DNA from: Burkholderiaceae bacterium
GTDB lineage: Bacteria > Pseudomonadota > Gammaproteobacteria > Burkholderiales > Burkholderiaceae_E
DNA length: 64,000 nucleotides
Reading direction: 5' to 3'
NCBI GenBank assembly: GCA_021166725.1
Contig: JAJPES010000064.1
Span: 1 to 64,000, forward strand
Under the pieces are notes generated by a model. It did not search any database. It worked only from the letters and a program-made list of their open reading frames with translations, and was not told where the DNA came from. The position numbers and the translations under genes were made by a program. Positions 24,471 to 32,660 of this stretch are shown here, one piece after another; the stretch's first letter is position 1; each line of letters opens with the position of its first letter.

Positions 24471-25898
24471 ATGGTGAACCCCGCGCGCAGACCGCTGCCC
24501 GCGACGGGGCGCTCGTCGGCGCCGAACAGTCGCCGCGGCCCGAACCTGGCCCTGGGTCTGCTCGGCGCCGCCCTCGGCGCCGCTGCCACCGCCTGGCTCG
24601 CAGAGCGTCGTTCCGGCGCACGGCAAGCCGCGTTCCACCCCGGGCGCCGGGCGGGACTCGAACGCCTGCGCCTGCCGAGCAGTCCGGCGCTGCTCGACGG
24701 CACGCCCAGGCGCCGACTCCGCACGAGCGGCAATCTCGCGCGCGCGCAGACCATCGCCGATCTACGCGCGATGGCGCACGCTCGCCTGCCCAGTTTCGCG
24801 CTCGAATACCTCGAGGGCGGCAGCGAAGAAGAAGCCGCCCTCGCGCGCAACCTGGACGCGTTCGCGCAGTGGCATTTCGCGCCGCCCGTGCTGGTCGACG
24901 TCTCGCAGCGCGACGTTTCGAGCGAGCTGTTCGACGCACCGATGTCGATGCCGATCGTGATCGCACCGACCGGACTGAACGCGCTGTTCTGGCCTCACGC
25001 CGACACCGCACTCGCGCAGGCCGCCGCCGACGCCGGCATCCCATGCGCGCAGAGCACGATGTCGAACGACCGCATGGAAGACGTCGGTCGGACTCCCGGG
25101 CTGCGCCATTGGTGGCAACTCTACGTATTCGGCCCGCCGTCGGTATCCGAAGCGCTGATCGCACGAGCAGACGCGGCCGGATGCGAGGCGCTGATCGTCA
25201 CCACGGGCGCGCAGATCTACGGCAACCGCGAATGGGACCGGCGCAATCGCGTGCCGAGCGGCAACCTGGACTGGAGTTCCGAGGTCGATGCTCTGCTGCA
25301 CCCGCGCTGGCTCGCTTCGACGATTCTCGAACACGGGATGCCGCGCTTCGAGAATGTCCTCGACTACGTGCCCACGGACAAGCGCAGTTTCTTCGACAGC
25401 GCGTTCTGGATTCGCTCGCAGATGGACCAGGCGCTTTCCTGGCGGACGATCGCCCGGATCCGCGAAGCGTGGCCGCACAAGCTGCTCGTCAAGGGACTGC
25501 TTGGCCCGGGGGATGCGGTGCGCGCGGTCGCTGCCGGCGTGGACGCCCTCATCCTCTCCAACCACGGCGGTCGGCAACTCGACTGGTCGGCTTCGGCACT
25601 CGACCTGCTGCCGGCGACCCGGCAGGCGGTGGGCAATGCCTTTCCGCTGCTGGTCGACGGCGGCGTGCGTCGCGGAACCGACATCGTGAAGGCGCTTGCG
25701 CTCGGCGCCGACGCAGTGCTGATCGGGCGTGCTGCGCTGTACGGCGTAGCCGCCGGTGGCCGCGACGGGGTCGGGCGAGCGCTCGACATCCTGCGCGACG
25801 AGCTGCAGCGCGACCTGGGCCTGCTCGGTGCCCGGTCGATCGCCGAACTCGGCCCGCATCTGCTGCGGCCCGCCAACCGCGATGCGGGCGAAGCCTGA
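24471..25898 (+). CDS. FMN-dependent alpha-hydroxy-acid oxidase/dehydrogenase (LldD-like), membrane-anchored
   Basis: This 475-aa protein is an FMN-dependent 2-hydroxyacid dehydrogenase of the L-lactate dehydrogenase/lactate oxidase family. Motifs are LEYLEGGSEEEAAL (about 118-131), MPIVIAPTGLNALFWPHAD, the catalytic histidine in LSNHGGRQLDWSASAL and LVDGGVRRGTDIVKALALGA. The first 90 residues are extra; they contain the hydrophobic stretch LALGLLGAALGAAATAWLAE (26-45), which looks like a membrane anchor or uncleaved signal. The neighbouring FAD/Fe-S oxidase and SDR also carry single hydrophobic segments, so the cluster may work at the membrane. The ATG is preceded by GGGGA. Substrate is probably L-lactate, mandelate or glycolate, not decidable here. 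Confidence 0.85.
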   Translation: MVNPARRPLPATGRSSAPNSRRGPNLALGLLGAALGAAATAWLAERRSGARQAAFHPGRRAGLERLRLPSSPALLDGTPRRRLRTSGNLARAQTIADLRAMAHARLPSFALEYLEGGSEEEAALARNLDAFAQWHFAPPVLVDVSQRDVSSELFDAPMSMPIVIAPTGLNALFWPHADTALAQAAADAGIPCAQSTMSNDRMEDVGRTPGLRHWWQLYVFGPPSVSEALIARADAAGCEALIVTTGAQIYGNREWDRRNRVPSGNLDWSSEVDALLHPRWLASTILEHGMPRFENVLDYVPTDKRSFFDSAFWIRSQMDQALSWRTIARIREAWPHKLLVKGLLGPGDAVRAVAAGVDALILSNHGGRQLDWSASALDLLPATRQAVGNAFPLLVDGGVRRGTDIVKALALGADAVLIGRAALYGVAAGGRDGVGRALDILRDELQRDLGLLGARSIAELGPHLLRPANRDAGEA

Positions 25899-25938
25899 AC
25901 GCCGGAACCATGCAGCAACAGGAAAAGGAGAATCACGA

Positions 25939-26973
25939 ATGGCACCCAGCGAAAGCGAAACGATGCCTGGTAGGGAACCCGGGCCGACGAGCGGTGCCCC
26001 CGTTGCGGTGGTCACGGGCGCCTCGGCCGGCGTCGGACGCGCCACCGCGATCGCCTTTGCACGTCGCGGCTATCGCGTCGCGCTGCTGGCGCGCGGGCGG
26101 GAAGGACTCGACGGAGCCCATCACGACGTCGAAGCCGCAGGAAGCGAAGGGCTGACGATCGAGGTCGACACTGCGAATGCAGAACGTGTCTTCGCGGCAG
26201 CCGACCAGGTCGTCGCGCGCTGGGGACGCATCGACGTGTGGGTGAACAACGCGATGTCCACCGTCGTGGGTCCGGTGGACGCGACGCTTCCTTCGGAGTT
26301 CCGGCGGGTGACCGAGGTCACTTATCTCGGTGCCATCCATGGGACCCTCGCAGCGCTGCGCCACATGCGCGGGCGCAACCGCGGCACGATCGTGCAGATC
26401 GGTTCGGCACTCGCGTACCGGTCGATCCCGCTACAGTCGGCCTATTGCGGCGCGAAGTCGGCAATCCGCGGCTTCACCGACTCGCTGCGCACCGAACTGC
26501 TGCACGATCGCAGCGGGGTTCGGCTGACGATGGTGCAGCTGCCGGGCGTGAACACGCCGCAGTTCGACTGGTCGCACATGCACGAGCCCTTCCACCACCG
26601 CCCGGTCGGCGGCTGCTGGGAGCCGGATGTCATCGCGAAGGGAATCGTCCGCGCCGCCGAGAAGGCGCCGCGCGAGTTGTGGATCGGCAGCTCGACGATT
26701 CAATCGATTCTCGGCAACTTCGTCGCGCCGGGCCTGCTCGACCGGTACCTCGCGCGCAAGGCCTACGACCAGCAGCTGTCTTCCCGACCGGTGCTGCCGG
26801 GCGATCCGGACATCCTGTACCGGCCGGCGCACGAAGACCACGGCGCGCGCGGCCGCTTCGACTCGACGGCGAAGCACCAGACCTTCGACGTGGACCCGGC
26901 GTACCTGCGCGGCGGACTCGCCGTGTCGCTGCTCGCCGCGCTCGCCGCCGTATTTCTGTGGAGACGACAATGA
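25939..26973 (+). CDS. Short-chain dehydrogenase/reductase with C-terminal membrane segment
   Basis: This SDR (344 aa) has the NAD(P) motif VVTGASAGVGRATAIAFARRG (about 31-51; core TGASAGVG), VNNAMSTVVGP, the catalytic serine in IGSALAYRS and the YxxxK motif in SAYCGAKSAIRGF. A 100-residue C-terminal extension ends in GGLAVSLLAALAAVFLWRRQ, a probable single membrane helix with a basic end. This is the type often labelled SDR with DltE-like extension. ATG at 25939 is preceded by AAGGAG. The stop overlaps the next ATG (ATGA), so it is coupled to the ASRT homologue. Substrate unknown. Confidence 0.86.
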   Translation: MAPSESETMPGREPGPTSGAPVAVVTGASAGVGRATAIAFARRGYRVALLARGREGLDGAHHDVEAAGSEGLTIEVDTANAERVFAAADQVVARWGRIDVWVNNAMSTVVGPVDATLPSEFRRVTEVTYLGAIHGTLAALRHMRGRNRGTIVQIGSALAYRSIPLQSAYCGAKSAIRGFTDSLRTELLHDRSGVRLTMVQLPGVNTPQFDWSHMHEPFHHRPVGGCWEPDVIAKGIVRAAEKAPRELWIGSSTIQSILGNFVAPGLLDRYLARKAYDQQLSSRPVLPGDPDILYRPAHEDHGARGRFDSTAKHQTFDVDPAYLRGGLAVSLLAALAAVFLWRRQ

Positions 26974-27338
26974 CGATCGGACGCAAAACCTGGGCGATCG
27001 CGGAGGGCTGGATTCCCGCGTGGAGCAATGGACCGCAGCCGGAGATGCTCAGCCACGAAACGGTCTGCCTGCTCAACACCAACGATACCGAGGCGCACGT
27101 GCGGATCACGATCTACTACGCCGACCGCGAGCCGTCGGGTCCGTACGAACTGACGGTGCCGGCGCGACGCACGCTTCATCAGCGCTTCAACGACCTGGAA
27201 GACCCGGCGCCGATTCCGAAAGCGACGAACTACGCCAGCACGATCGTATCCGACGTTCCGATCGTCGTGCAGCACACGCGACTCGATTCCCGCCAGGCCG
27301 AGAACGCGCTCGTCACGACGATCGCGTTCTCCGAATGA
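26970..27338 (+). CDS. Sensory rhodopsin transducer (ASRT) family protein
   Basis: This 122-aa protein is a homologue of the soluble transducer of Anabaena sensory rhodopsin. It shows the family signatures TWAIAEGWIP, SHETVCLLNTND, ITIYYADREPSGPY, VPARRTLHQRFNDL and PIVVQHTRLDSRQAENA along its whole length. ASRT is a beta-sandwich tetramer that binds Anabaena sensory rhodopsin and has been reported to bind DNA and carbohydrate-like ligands; many homologues occur in organisms without rhodopsin. There is no rhodopsin gene in the window. It is translationally coupled to the SDR gene (ATGA) and ends three bases from the convergent UbiA-type gene. Function here is unknown; a sensor or ligand-binding role for the redox cluster is conceivable. 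Confidence 0.9.
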   Translation: MTIGRKTWAIAEGWIPAWSNGPQPEMLSHETVCLLNTNDTEAHVRITIYYADREPSGPYELTVPARRTLHQRFNDLEDPAPIPKATNYASTIVSDVPIVVQHTRLDSRQAENALVTTIAFSE

Positions 27339-27341
27339 GCG

Positions 27342-28862
27342 TCAGAACGGCAGGCGCAGCGTCGCCGCGGCGGCAAACAGCACGAGCAGCGCGCCGACGG
27401 TCCAGCGACTCGCACGATCCTCGATGGCATACACGAGCGGGTCGTCGTGCATCTCGCCGCGCGCGGTCGACAGCCACATTCGACCGAGCAGGATCAGCAG
27501 GCCCACCAGCATCAGCCACAGCAGCTGCGGCGATGCGTAGCGCTGCGTGACTTCCGGCGTCTGCACGTAGAGCGCCAGGACGACGAGCGCGGCGAACGAT
27601 GCGCCGATGCCCAGCGCCTGCAGGACCGGCAGGTCCCTTACGCGATAGCCGCGACCGCCTCCCGTCGCCTCGTCGCGCTCGAGTTGCGCGACGATCTCGC
27701 CGCAGCGCTTGACCAGCGCGAGCGAGAAGAACAGGAACACCGAGAACGCGAGCAGCCAGAACGACACCTCGACGCCGATTGCCGCGCCGCCGGCGAGCAC
27801 GCGAACCGTATACAGCCCGGCGAGTGCGGCGACGTCGAGCAGTGCGACGCGCTTGGCGAATCCCGAATAGGCGCCGGTCATCGCCAGGTACGCGAGTACC
27901 CAGCCGACGAAGGTGTTCCCCACCGCGAAAGCGAGCGCGATGGATGCGACGAACAGCAGCGCCGCCGCGGCGAATCCGCTGCGTACCGACAGTTCGCCCG
28001 CGGCAAACGGCCGCAGCCGCTTGCGCGGATGCCGGCGATCGGCGGACAGGTCGAGCAGGTCGTTGAGCAAATAGCCGCTCGACGCGGCTAGGCTGAAGGA
28101 GACGAAGGCGAGCGCGGCATCGAAGAAGGCCGGCATCTCGCCGACGCGAAACGACGTGAGCAGCGGCACGAGAACCAGCAGGTTCTTCAGCCACTGGTGC
28201 GGGCGCATCGCGCGCAACAAGGCGCGCGCGCGCGCTGGCCAGGGGCTGCGTGCATCGAACACTTCGGACACGTTCGATTCGCGGCGGGCGGCGGCAAGCA
28301 CCCGCGGAGAAGCCCCCACGACGATCGCGCGCCGCGCCTGCGCGAAGATCGCAACGTCCTCGGGACCGTTGCCGCAGTAATCGAAGGGAGCGTCGCCCGC
28401 ATGATCACGGATCGCAGCGAGCTTGTTCGGCCCCTTCAGGTTGCGCGCGCCGTCGCTGGACAGCACGGCATCGAACAGCGCGTCCTCGCGACTATCGGGC
28501 GTCGCTTCACCCGACTGCACAGCCTCTCCTGACTGCGCGACCTGCGCCACCTGCGCGGCCTGAACGGCAAGCGCGGAGTCGGCGGCGGTGGCGAGAACGA
28601 CCCGGCGTCCGCGAGCGCGCTGCGCGCGCAACCAGCCGACGAACCGCTCGTTGCGCGGCATCGACGCGACATCGGCCTGTCCGATCGCGGCCAGCCTTCG
28701 CTTCAGCGCCGCGCGCCCCTGCAACAACGTGAACAGCGCGAACAGGCCCGCAACCGGGTTCGCCCGCAGCGCCGCGGCGAAGGACTCCCACAGCGTGTCG
28801 GTACGCAGCAGGCAGCCGTCCAGATCGACGTACAGGGGAATGCTTCGGTCGTCGCCGTTCAT
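27342..28862 (-). CDS. UbiA-family prenyltransferase with N-terminal HAD domain
   Basis: This 506-aa protein fuses a HAD-like domain (VDLDGCLLRTD, Asp13 and Asp15; GNGPEDVAIFAQARR later) to a UbiA-type membrane prenyltransferase. The second half has about nine membrane segments and the first aspartate-rich motif in NDLLDLSADRRHPRKRLRP. The basic HPRKRLRPFA signature is that of decaprenylphosphoryl-phosphoribose synthase-like (Rv3806c-type) proteins, which often carry such HAD fusions in proteobacteria. It may transfer a polyprenyl phosphate to a phosphorylated sugar for envelope glycan synthesis. A perfect TATAAT lies ten bases upstream of the ATG on its strand. It is convergent with the ASRT gene. 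Confidence 0.84.
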   Translation of the reverse strand: MNGDDRSIPLYVDLDGCLLRTDTLWESFAAALRANPVAGLFALFTLLQGRAALKRRLAAIGQADVASMPRNERFVGWLRAQRARGRRVVLATAADSALAVQAAQVAQVAQSGEAVQSGEATPDSREDALFDAVLSSDGARNLKGPNKLAAIRDHAGDAPFDYCGNGPEDVAIFAQARRAIVVGASPRVLAAARRESNVSEVFDARSPWPARARALLRAMRPHQWLKNLLVLVPLLTSFRVGEMPAFFDAALAFVSFSLAASSGYLLNDLLDLSADRRHPRKRLRPFAAGELSVRSGFAAAALLFVASIALAFAVGNTFVGWVLAYLAMTGAYSGFAKRVALLDVAALAGLYTVRVLAGGAAIGVEVSFWLLAFSVFLFFSLALVKRCGEIVAQLERDEATGGGRGYRVRDLPVLQALGIGASFAALVVLALYVQTPEVTQRYASPQLLWLMLVGLLILLGRMWLSTARGEMHDDPLVYAIEDRASRWTVGALLVLFAAAATLRLPF

Positions 28863-28871
28863 CGCGACGCG

Positions 28872-28877
28872 ATTATA
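28872..28877 (-). promoter_or_regulatory. Candidate -10 box of the HAD–UbiA gene
   Basis: A perfect TATAAT is read on the minus strand with nine bases between it and the ATG at 28862, so the transcript would have almost no leader. The 17-18 bases upstream are C-rich and give no convincing -35 hexamer. Confidence 0.45.
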
Positions 28878-28961
28878 GGCAGCGGGGGGGCGGCGCTATC
28901 GCGGCTTGACGGGACCGTGTACGGCGGGCACTTTATCGAGTCTTGTCCAGTAGCCGGCGCG

Positions 28962-29849
28962 ATGACCTCCTCCGAATACCGCAGCGTGTTCCGCCCGGAC
29001 CTGTTCGCGGGGCGCGTCGTTCTCGTCACCGGGGGCGGTTCGGGGATCGGCCGCTGCACGGCGCACGAGCTCGCCGCGCTCGGCGCATCGGTCGCACTGG
29101 TCGGCCGCACGCCCGGCAAGCTCGAGGCGGTCGCCGCCGAGTTGCAGCACAGCGGCACGCGCATCACGCATCATCCGGTCGACATCCGCGACGAGACGGC
29201 GGTGCAGCGCGTCGTCGGCGAGGTGCTGCGTGAACACGGCCGGCTCGATGCAGTCGTGAACAATGCAGGCGGCCAGTTCCCGGCCGCTGCCGAGAGCATC
29301 TCGTTCAACGGTTGGGAGGCGGTCGTCCGCACGAACCTGGGCGGCGGTTTCCTCGTCGCCCGCGAGACGTACCGCCAGTTCCTGCACGAACACGGCGGTG
29401 CGATCGTCAACCTCATCGCCGACATGTGGGGCGGCATGCCGGGAATGGCGCATTCGGGTGCGGCCCGGGCCGGAATGCTGAATCTCACCGAATCGCTCGC
29501 CGTCGAATGGGCGCGCAGCGGCGTGCGCGTCAACGCGGTGGCGCCCGGATGGATCGCCTCCAGCGGGCTCGACCGCTATCCGCCGGAAACCGTCGCGCAA
29601 TTGCGTCGGCTGCGACGCGCCGTGCCGCTGCAGCGCTTCGGAACCGAAGCCGAAGTCTCGGCGACGATCGTCTTCCTGTTGTCTCCGGCCGCGGCCTTCA
29701 TCACCGGCAGCTGCATCCGCGTCGACGGCGGCGTTCCCAATGCGCGACACACCTGGCCTGCGCAACCGTTGGAGCACGACAGCGACGCCACGCGCGCGTT
29801 CGACGCGTTCCCGCTCGCGAGCCGGCCGCGCGTGCTCGACGAGCGCTGA
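28962..29849 (+). CDS. SDR family oxidoreductase, PECR-like (possible enoyl-CoA reductase / AtuB-AtuG type)
   Basis: This SDR (295 aa) has VLVTGGGSGIGRCTAHEL, VNNAGGQFPAAAE and a C-terminal GSCIRVDGG. At the catalytic position it reads AHSGAARAGMLNLTESLAVEWA instead of YxxxK: tyrosine and lysine are replaced by serine and arginine. The same HSGAARAG motif is typical of peroxisomal trans-2-enoyl-CoA reductase and related bacterial SDRs in citronellol and acyl-CoA clusters, so this is a subfamily trait, not decay. It is the first gene of a run continuing with a biotin carboxylase system. ATG at 28962 was preferred because recognisable sequence starts soon after; a GTG/ATG-type start further upstream is possible. 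Confidence 0.8.
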   Translation: MTSSEYRSVFRPDLFAGRVVLVTGGGSGIGRCTAHELAALGASVALVGRTPGKLEAVAAELQHSGTRITHHPVDIRDETAVQRVVGEVLREHGRLDAVVNNAGGQFPAAAESISFNGWEAVVRTNLGGGFLVARETYRQFLHEHGGAIVNLIADMWGGMPGMAHSGAARAGMLNLTESLAVEWARSGVRVNAVAPGWIASSGLDRYPPETVAQLRRLRRAVPLQRFGTEAEVSATIVFLLSPAAAFITGSCIRVDGGVPNARHTWPAQPLEHDSDATRAFDAFPLASRPRVLDER

Positions 29850-29873
29850 AGCGGCTGCCGCAAGACAACGCAC

Positions 29874-31487
29874 ATGCGCCGACTCGACACGCGGATCGAC
29901 ATCGGCAGTGCTGCGTTCGCCGCGCGCCGGGCGGCCATGCTCGGGCGCATCGACGAGTTGCGCGCGCTCGAGCAGCGTGCGAGCGAGGCCTCCGCACGCG
30001 CGGCACCGCTGTTCGAGCGGCGCGGTCAACTGCTGCCGCGCGAACGGCTCGCCCGGCTGCTCGACCCGGGCAGTCCTTGGCTCGAGTTGTCGACGCTCGC
30101 AGGCTACCGGCTCGACGACACCGATGCGCAGCGCAGCGTTCCCGGCGCCGGCGTCCTCAGCGGCATCGGCTTCGTTTCGTCCACGCGCTGCGTCGTCGTC
30201 GTCAACGACTCCGGCATCGACGCCGGCGCGATCCAGAGCATGGGCGGCGAGAAGATCCTGCGCGCGCAGCAGATCGCGCTGGAGAACCGCCTGCCGCTCG
30301 TGCAATCGATCGAATCGGCCGGCGCGAACCTGCTGCGCTACCGCGTCGAGGATTTCGTCCACGGCGGGCGCCTGTTCCACAACCTCGCGCTGCTGTCGGC
30401 CGCCGGCATTCCGGTAATCGCGATCGTGCACGGTTCGTCCACCGCCGGCGGCGCCTACCTGCCGGGGCTGTCCGACTACGTCGTCATGGTGCGCGGGCGC
30501 GCCAGGGCCTTCCTCGCCGGACCGCCGCTGCTGCAGGCCGCCACCGGCGAGATCGCCACCGACGAAGAACTGGGCGGCGCCGAGATGCACGCGCAGGTCT
30601 CCGGACTCGCCGACTACCTCGCCGAAGACGACGACGATGCGATCCGGATCGCGCGCGAGGTAGTCGGCCGGCTGGGCTTCGCCAGCCAGGCGCCGCCCGC
30701 GCATTTCGAGGAACCGCTGCATGCTGCCGACGAACTCGCGGGCGTCGTGCCCCTCGACTTCCGCGAGCCTTTCGACATGCGCGAGGTGATCGCGCGCCTC
30801 GTCGACGGATCGCGTTTCCTCGAGTTCCAACCCGACTACGGCTCCGAAACCGTCTGCGGCCACGCCGAACTGCACGGACACCGCATCGGCATCGTCACCA
30901 ACAACGGTCCGATCGACCCGGCCGGCGCGAACAAGGCAACGCATTTCATCCAGGCCTGCTGCCAGAGCGCGACGGCGCTCGTCTACCTGCAGAACACCAC
31001 CGGCTACATCGTCGGCCGCACCAGCGAGCAGGCCGGCATGATCAAGCACGGCTCGAAAATGATCCAGGCCGTCTCCAACGCCAGCGTGCCGTCGATCACG
31101 CTGCACTGCGGCGCGTCCTTCGGCGCCGGAAACTACGGCATGTGCGGTCGCGCCTTCGGGCCGCGCTTCGTCTTCTCGTGGCCGAATGCGCGCACCGCCG
31201 TCATGGGCGCTGAGCAGGCCGCGCGCACCATGCGCATCGTCAGCGAATCCACCGCACGTCGACGCGGCGAACCGGTAGACGAAGCAAAGCTCGACGCATT
31301 GTCGGCTCGCATCGTCGAGCACTTCGAGGCGCAGGACGGCGTGCTGCACACGAGCGCGAGGCTGCTCGACGACGGCATCGTCGATCCGCGCGACACGCGC
31401 AAGCTGCTCTGCTTCCTGCTGGACACCTGCCAGCAGGCACGAACGCGCGCATTGCACCCGACGAGTTTCGGCGTCGCGCGTCCCTGA
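29874..31487 (+). CDS. Acyl-CoA carboxylase, carboxyltransferase (beta) subunit; geranyl-CoA carboxylase-like
   Basis: This 537-aa carboxyltransferase accepts carboxyl from biotin and passes it to an acyl-CoA. Crotonase-like oxyanion segments are visible at HGSSTAGGAYLPGLSDY and CGASFGAGNYGMCGRAFGPRF. FLAGPPLLQAATGEIATDEELGG and NTTGYIVGRTSEQAGMIKHGSKM are specific to methylcrotonyl/geranyl-CoA carboxylase beta subunits. The AGMIKHGSKMIQAV form looks to me more like geranyl-CoA carboxylase (AtuC) than methylcrotonyl-CoA carboxylase (LiuB), but that is judged from memory, not alignment. The alpha subunit is encoded two genes downstream, separated by an acyl-CoA dehydrogenase gene. Confidence 0.84.
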   Translation: MRRLDTRIDIGSAAFAARRAAMLGRIDELRALEQRASEASARAAPLFERRGQLLPRERLARLLDPGSPWLELSTLAGYRLDDTDAQRSVPGAGVLSGIGFVSSTRCVVVVNDSGIDAGAIQSMGGEKILRAQQIALENRLPLVQSIESAGANLLRYRVEDFVHGGRLFHNLALLSAAGIPVIAIVHGSSTAGGAYLPGLSDYVVMVRGRARAFLAGPPLLQAATGEIATDEELGGAEMHAQVSGLADYLAEDDDDAIRIAREVVGRLGFASQAPPAHFEEPLHAADELAGVVPLDFREPFDMREVIARLVDGSRFLEFQPDYGSETVCGHAELHGHRIGIVTNNGPIDPAGANKATHFIQACCQSATALVYLQNTTGYIVGRTSEQAGMIKHGSKMIQAVSNASVPSITLHCGASFGAGNYGMCGRAFGPRFVFSWPNARTAVMGAEQAARTMRIVSESTARRRGEPVDEAKLDALSARIVEHFEAQDGVLHTSARLLDDGIVDPRDTRKLLCFLLDTCQQARTRALHPTSFGVARP

Positions 31488-31511
31488 ACCGCCTTCCGCC
31501 CGCACATCGCA

Positions 31512-32660
31512 ATGATCTACACCGAAGAGCACGAACGACTGATGGACTCGGTGCGCCGCTTCGTCGACGCCGAGATCAATCCTCACGTCGAAGAATGGGA
31601 GCGCGCCGGCGTATTCCCCGCGCACGAGTTGTTCCGCAAGATGGGCCGACTCGGTTTCCTGGGCGTCACCAAGCCGGTCGAGTACGGCGGCTCGGGGCTG
31701 GACTACTCGTATTCGGTCGCAGTGGCCGAAGCGCTCGGCCGCGCGCATTGCGGCGGCGTGCCGATGGCGATCGGCGTACAGACCGACATGGCCACGCCCG
31801 CCCTCGCCCGCTTCGGCAGCGACGAGCTGAAGCGCGAGTTCCTCGCTCCTTCGATCGCCGGCGAGCGCGTCGCGTGCCTCGGGGTCTCGGAGACGGGCGC
31901 CGGCTCCGATGTCGCGTCGATCCGCACCTTCGCGCACAAGGACGGAGACGACTACCGCATCCGGGGCGGCAAGATGTGGACCACCAGCGGCACCCAGGCC
32001 GACTGGATGTGCCTGCTGGCGAACACCTCCGACGGGGCGCCGCATCGGAACAAGACGCTGATCTGCGTTCCGATGGATACGCGCGGCGTGCAGATCGCGC
32101 GCAAGCTGGAGAAGGCCGGCATGCGTTCGTCCGACACGGCGCAGATCTTCCTCGACGACGTGCGCGTCCCGCAGCGCTATCGCATCGGCGAGGAAGGCAT
32201 GGGCTTCGCCTACCAGATGATGCAGTTCCAGGAGGAGCGGCTGTGGGCGGCGGCGAACTCGCTCGCCGCCGGCGCGATCCTCGCCGAGACGATCGACTAC
32301 CTGCGCGAACGCAACGCCTTCGGCCAGCCGCTGCTCGCCAATCAGTACGTCCACTTCAAGCTCGCCGAGCTGAACACCGAGATCGAATGCCTGCGTGCGC
32401 TGCTGTACCGCGCGGTCGAGTTGTACGTCGGCGGCGCCGACGTCACGCAGCTCGCCTCGATGGCCAAGCTGAAGGCCGGGCGCGTCTCGCGCGAAGTCGC
32501 CGACTGGTGCGTTCAGTTCTGGGGCGGCATGGGCTACGTCGACGACACGCGGGTGAACCGCTACTGGCGCGACTCTCGCCTCGGTTCCATCGGCGGCGGC
32601 GCCGACGAGGTGATGCTCGGCATCATCGCCAAGACGATGGGCATCCTGCCGCGCGCATGA
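31512..32660 (+). CDS. Acyl-CoA dehydrogenase (citronellyl-CoA or isovaleryl-CoA dehydrogenase-like)
   Basis: This FAD-dependent acyl-CoA dehydrogenase (382 aa) introduces an alpha-beta double bond into an acyl-CoA and passes electrons to ETF. It has the N-terminal helical domain with LGFLGVTKPVEYGGSGLDYSYS, the flavin loop CLGVSETGAGSDVASIRT, WTTSGTQADWM, and the C-terminal GGGADEVMLGI with a glutamate at the usual catalytic position. GGVPMAIGVQTDMATPAL is the pattern I associate with AtuD-type citronellyl-CoA dehydrogenases. The stop overlaps the next ATG (ATGA). It lies between the two carboxylase subunit genes, as in atu and some liu clusters. Confidence 0.86.
   Translation: MIYTEEHERLMDSVRRFVDAEINPHVEEWERAGVFPAHELFRKMGRLGFLGVTKPVEYGGSGLDYSYSVAVAEALGRAHCGGVPMAIGVQTDMATPALARFGSDELKREFLAPSIAGERVACLGVSETGAGSDVASIRTFAHKDGDDYRIRGGKMWTTSGTQADWMCLLANTSDGAPHRNKTLICVPMDTRGVQIARKLEKAGMRSSDTAQIFLDDVRVPQRYRIGEEGMGFAYQMMQFQEERLWAAANSLAAGAILAETIDYLRERNAFGQPLLANQYVHFKLAELNTEIECLRALLYRAVELYVGGADVTQLASMAKLKAGRVSREVADWCVQFWGGMGYVDDTRVNRYWRDSRLGSIGGGADEVMLGIIAKTMGILPRA

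Noticed and set aside
20951-24850. Minus-strand frame of about 1300 codons opposite the FAD/Fe-S gene
   Set aside because: Same low-complexity composition; the plus-strand gene has complete FAD and Fe-S motifs.
26970-27338. Light-sensing rhodopsin system
   Set aside because: No seven-helix rhodopsin gene with a retinal lysine was found in the window; only the ASRT-family partner is present.
28962-29849. Inactivated SDR because the YxxxK motif is missing
   Set aside because: HSGAARAG is the normal motif of the PECR-like subfamily, so the change is a subfamily feature and not decay.
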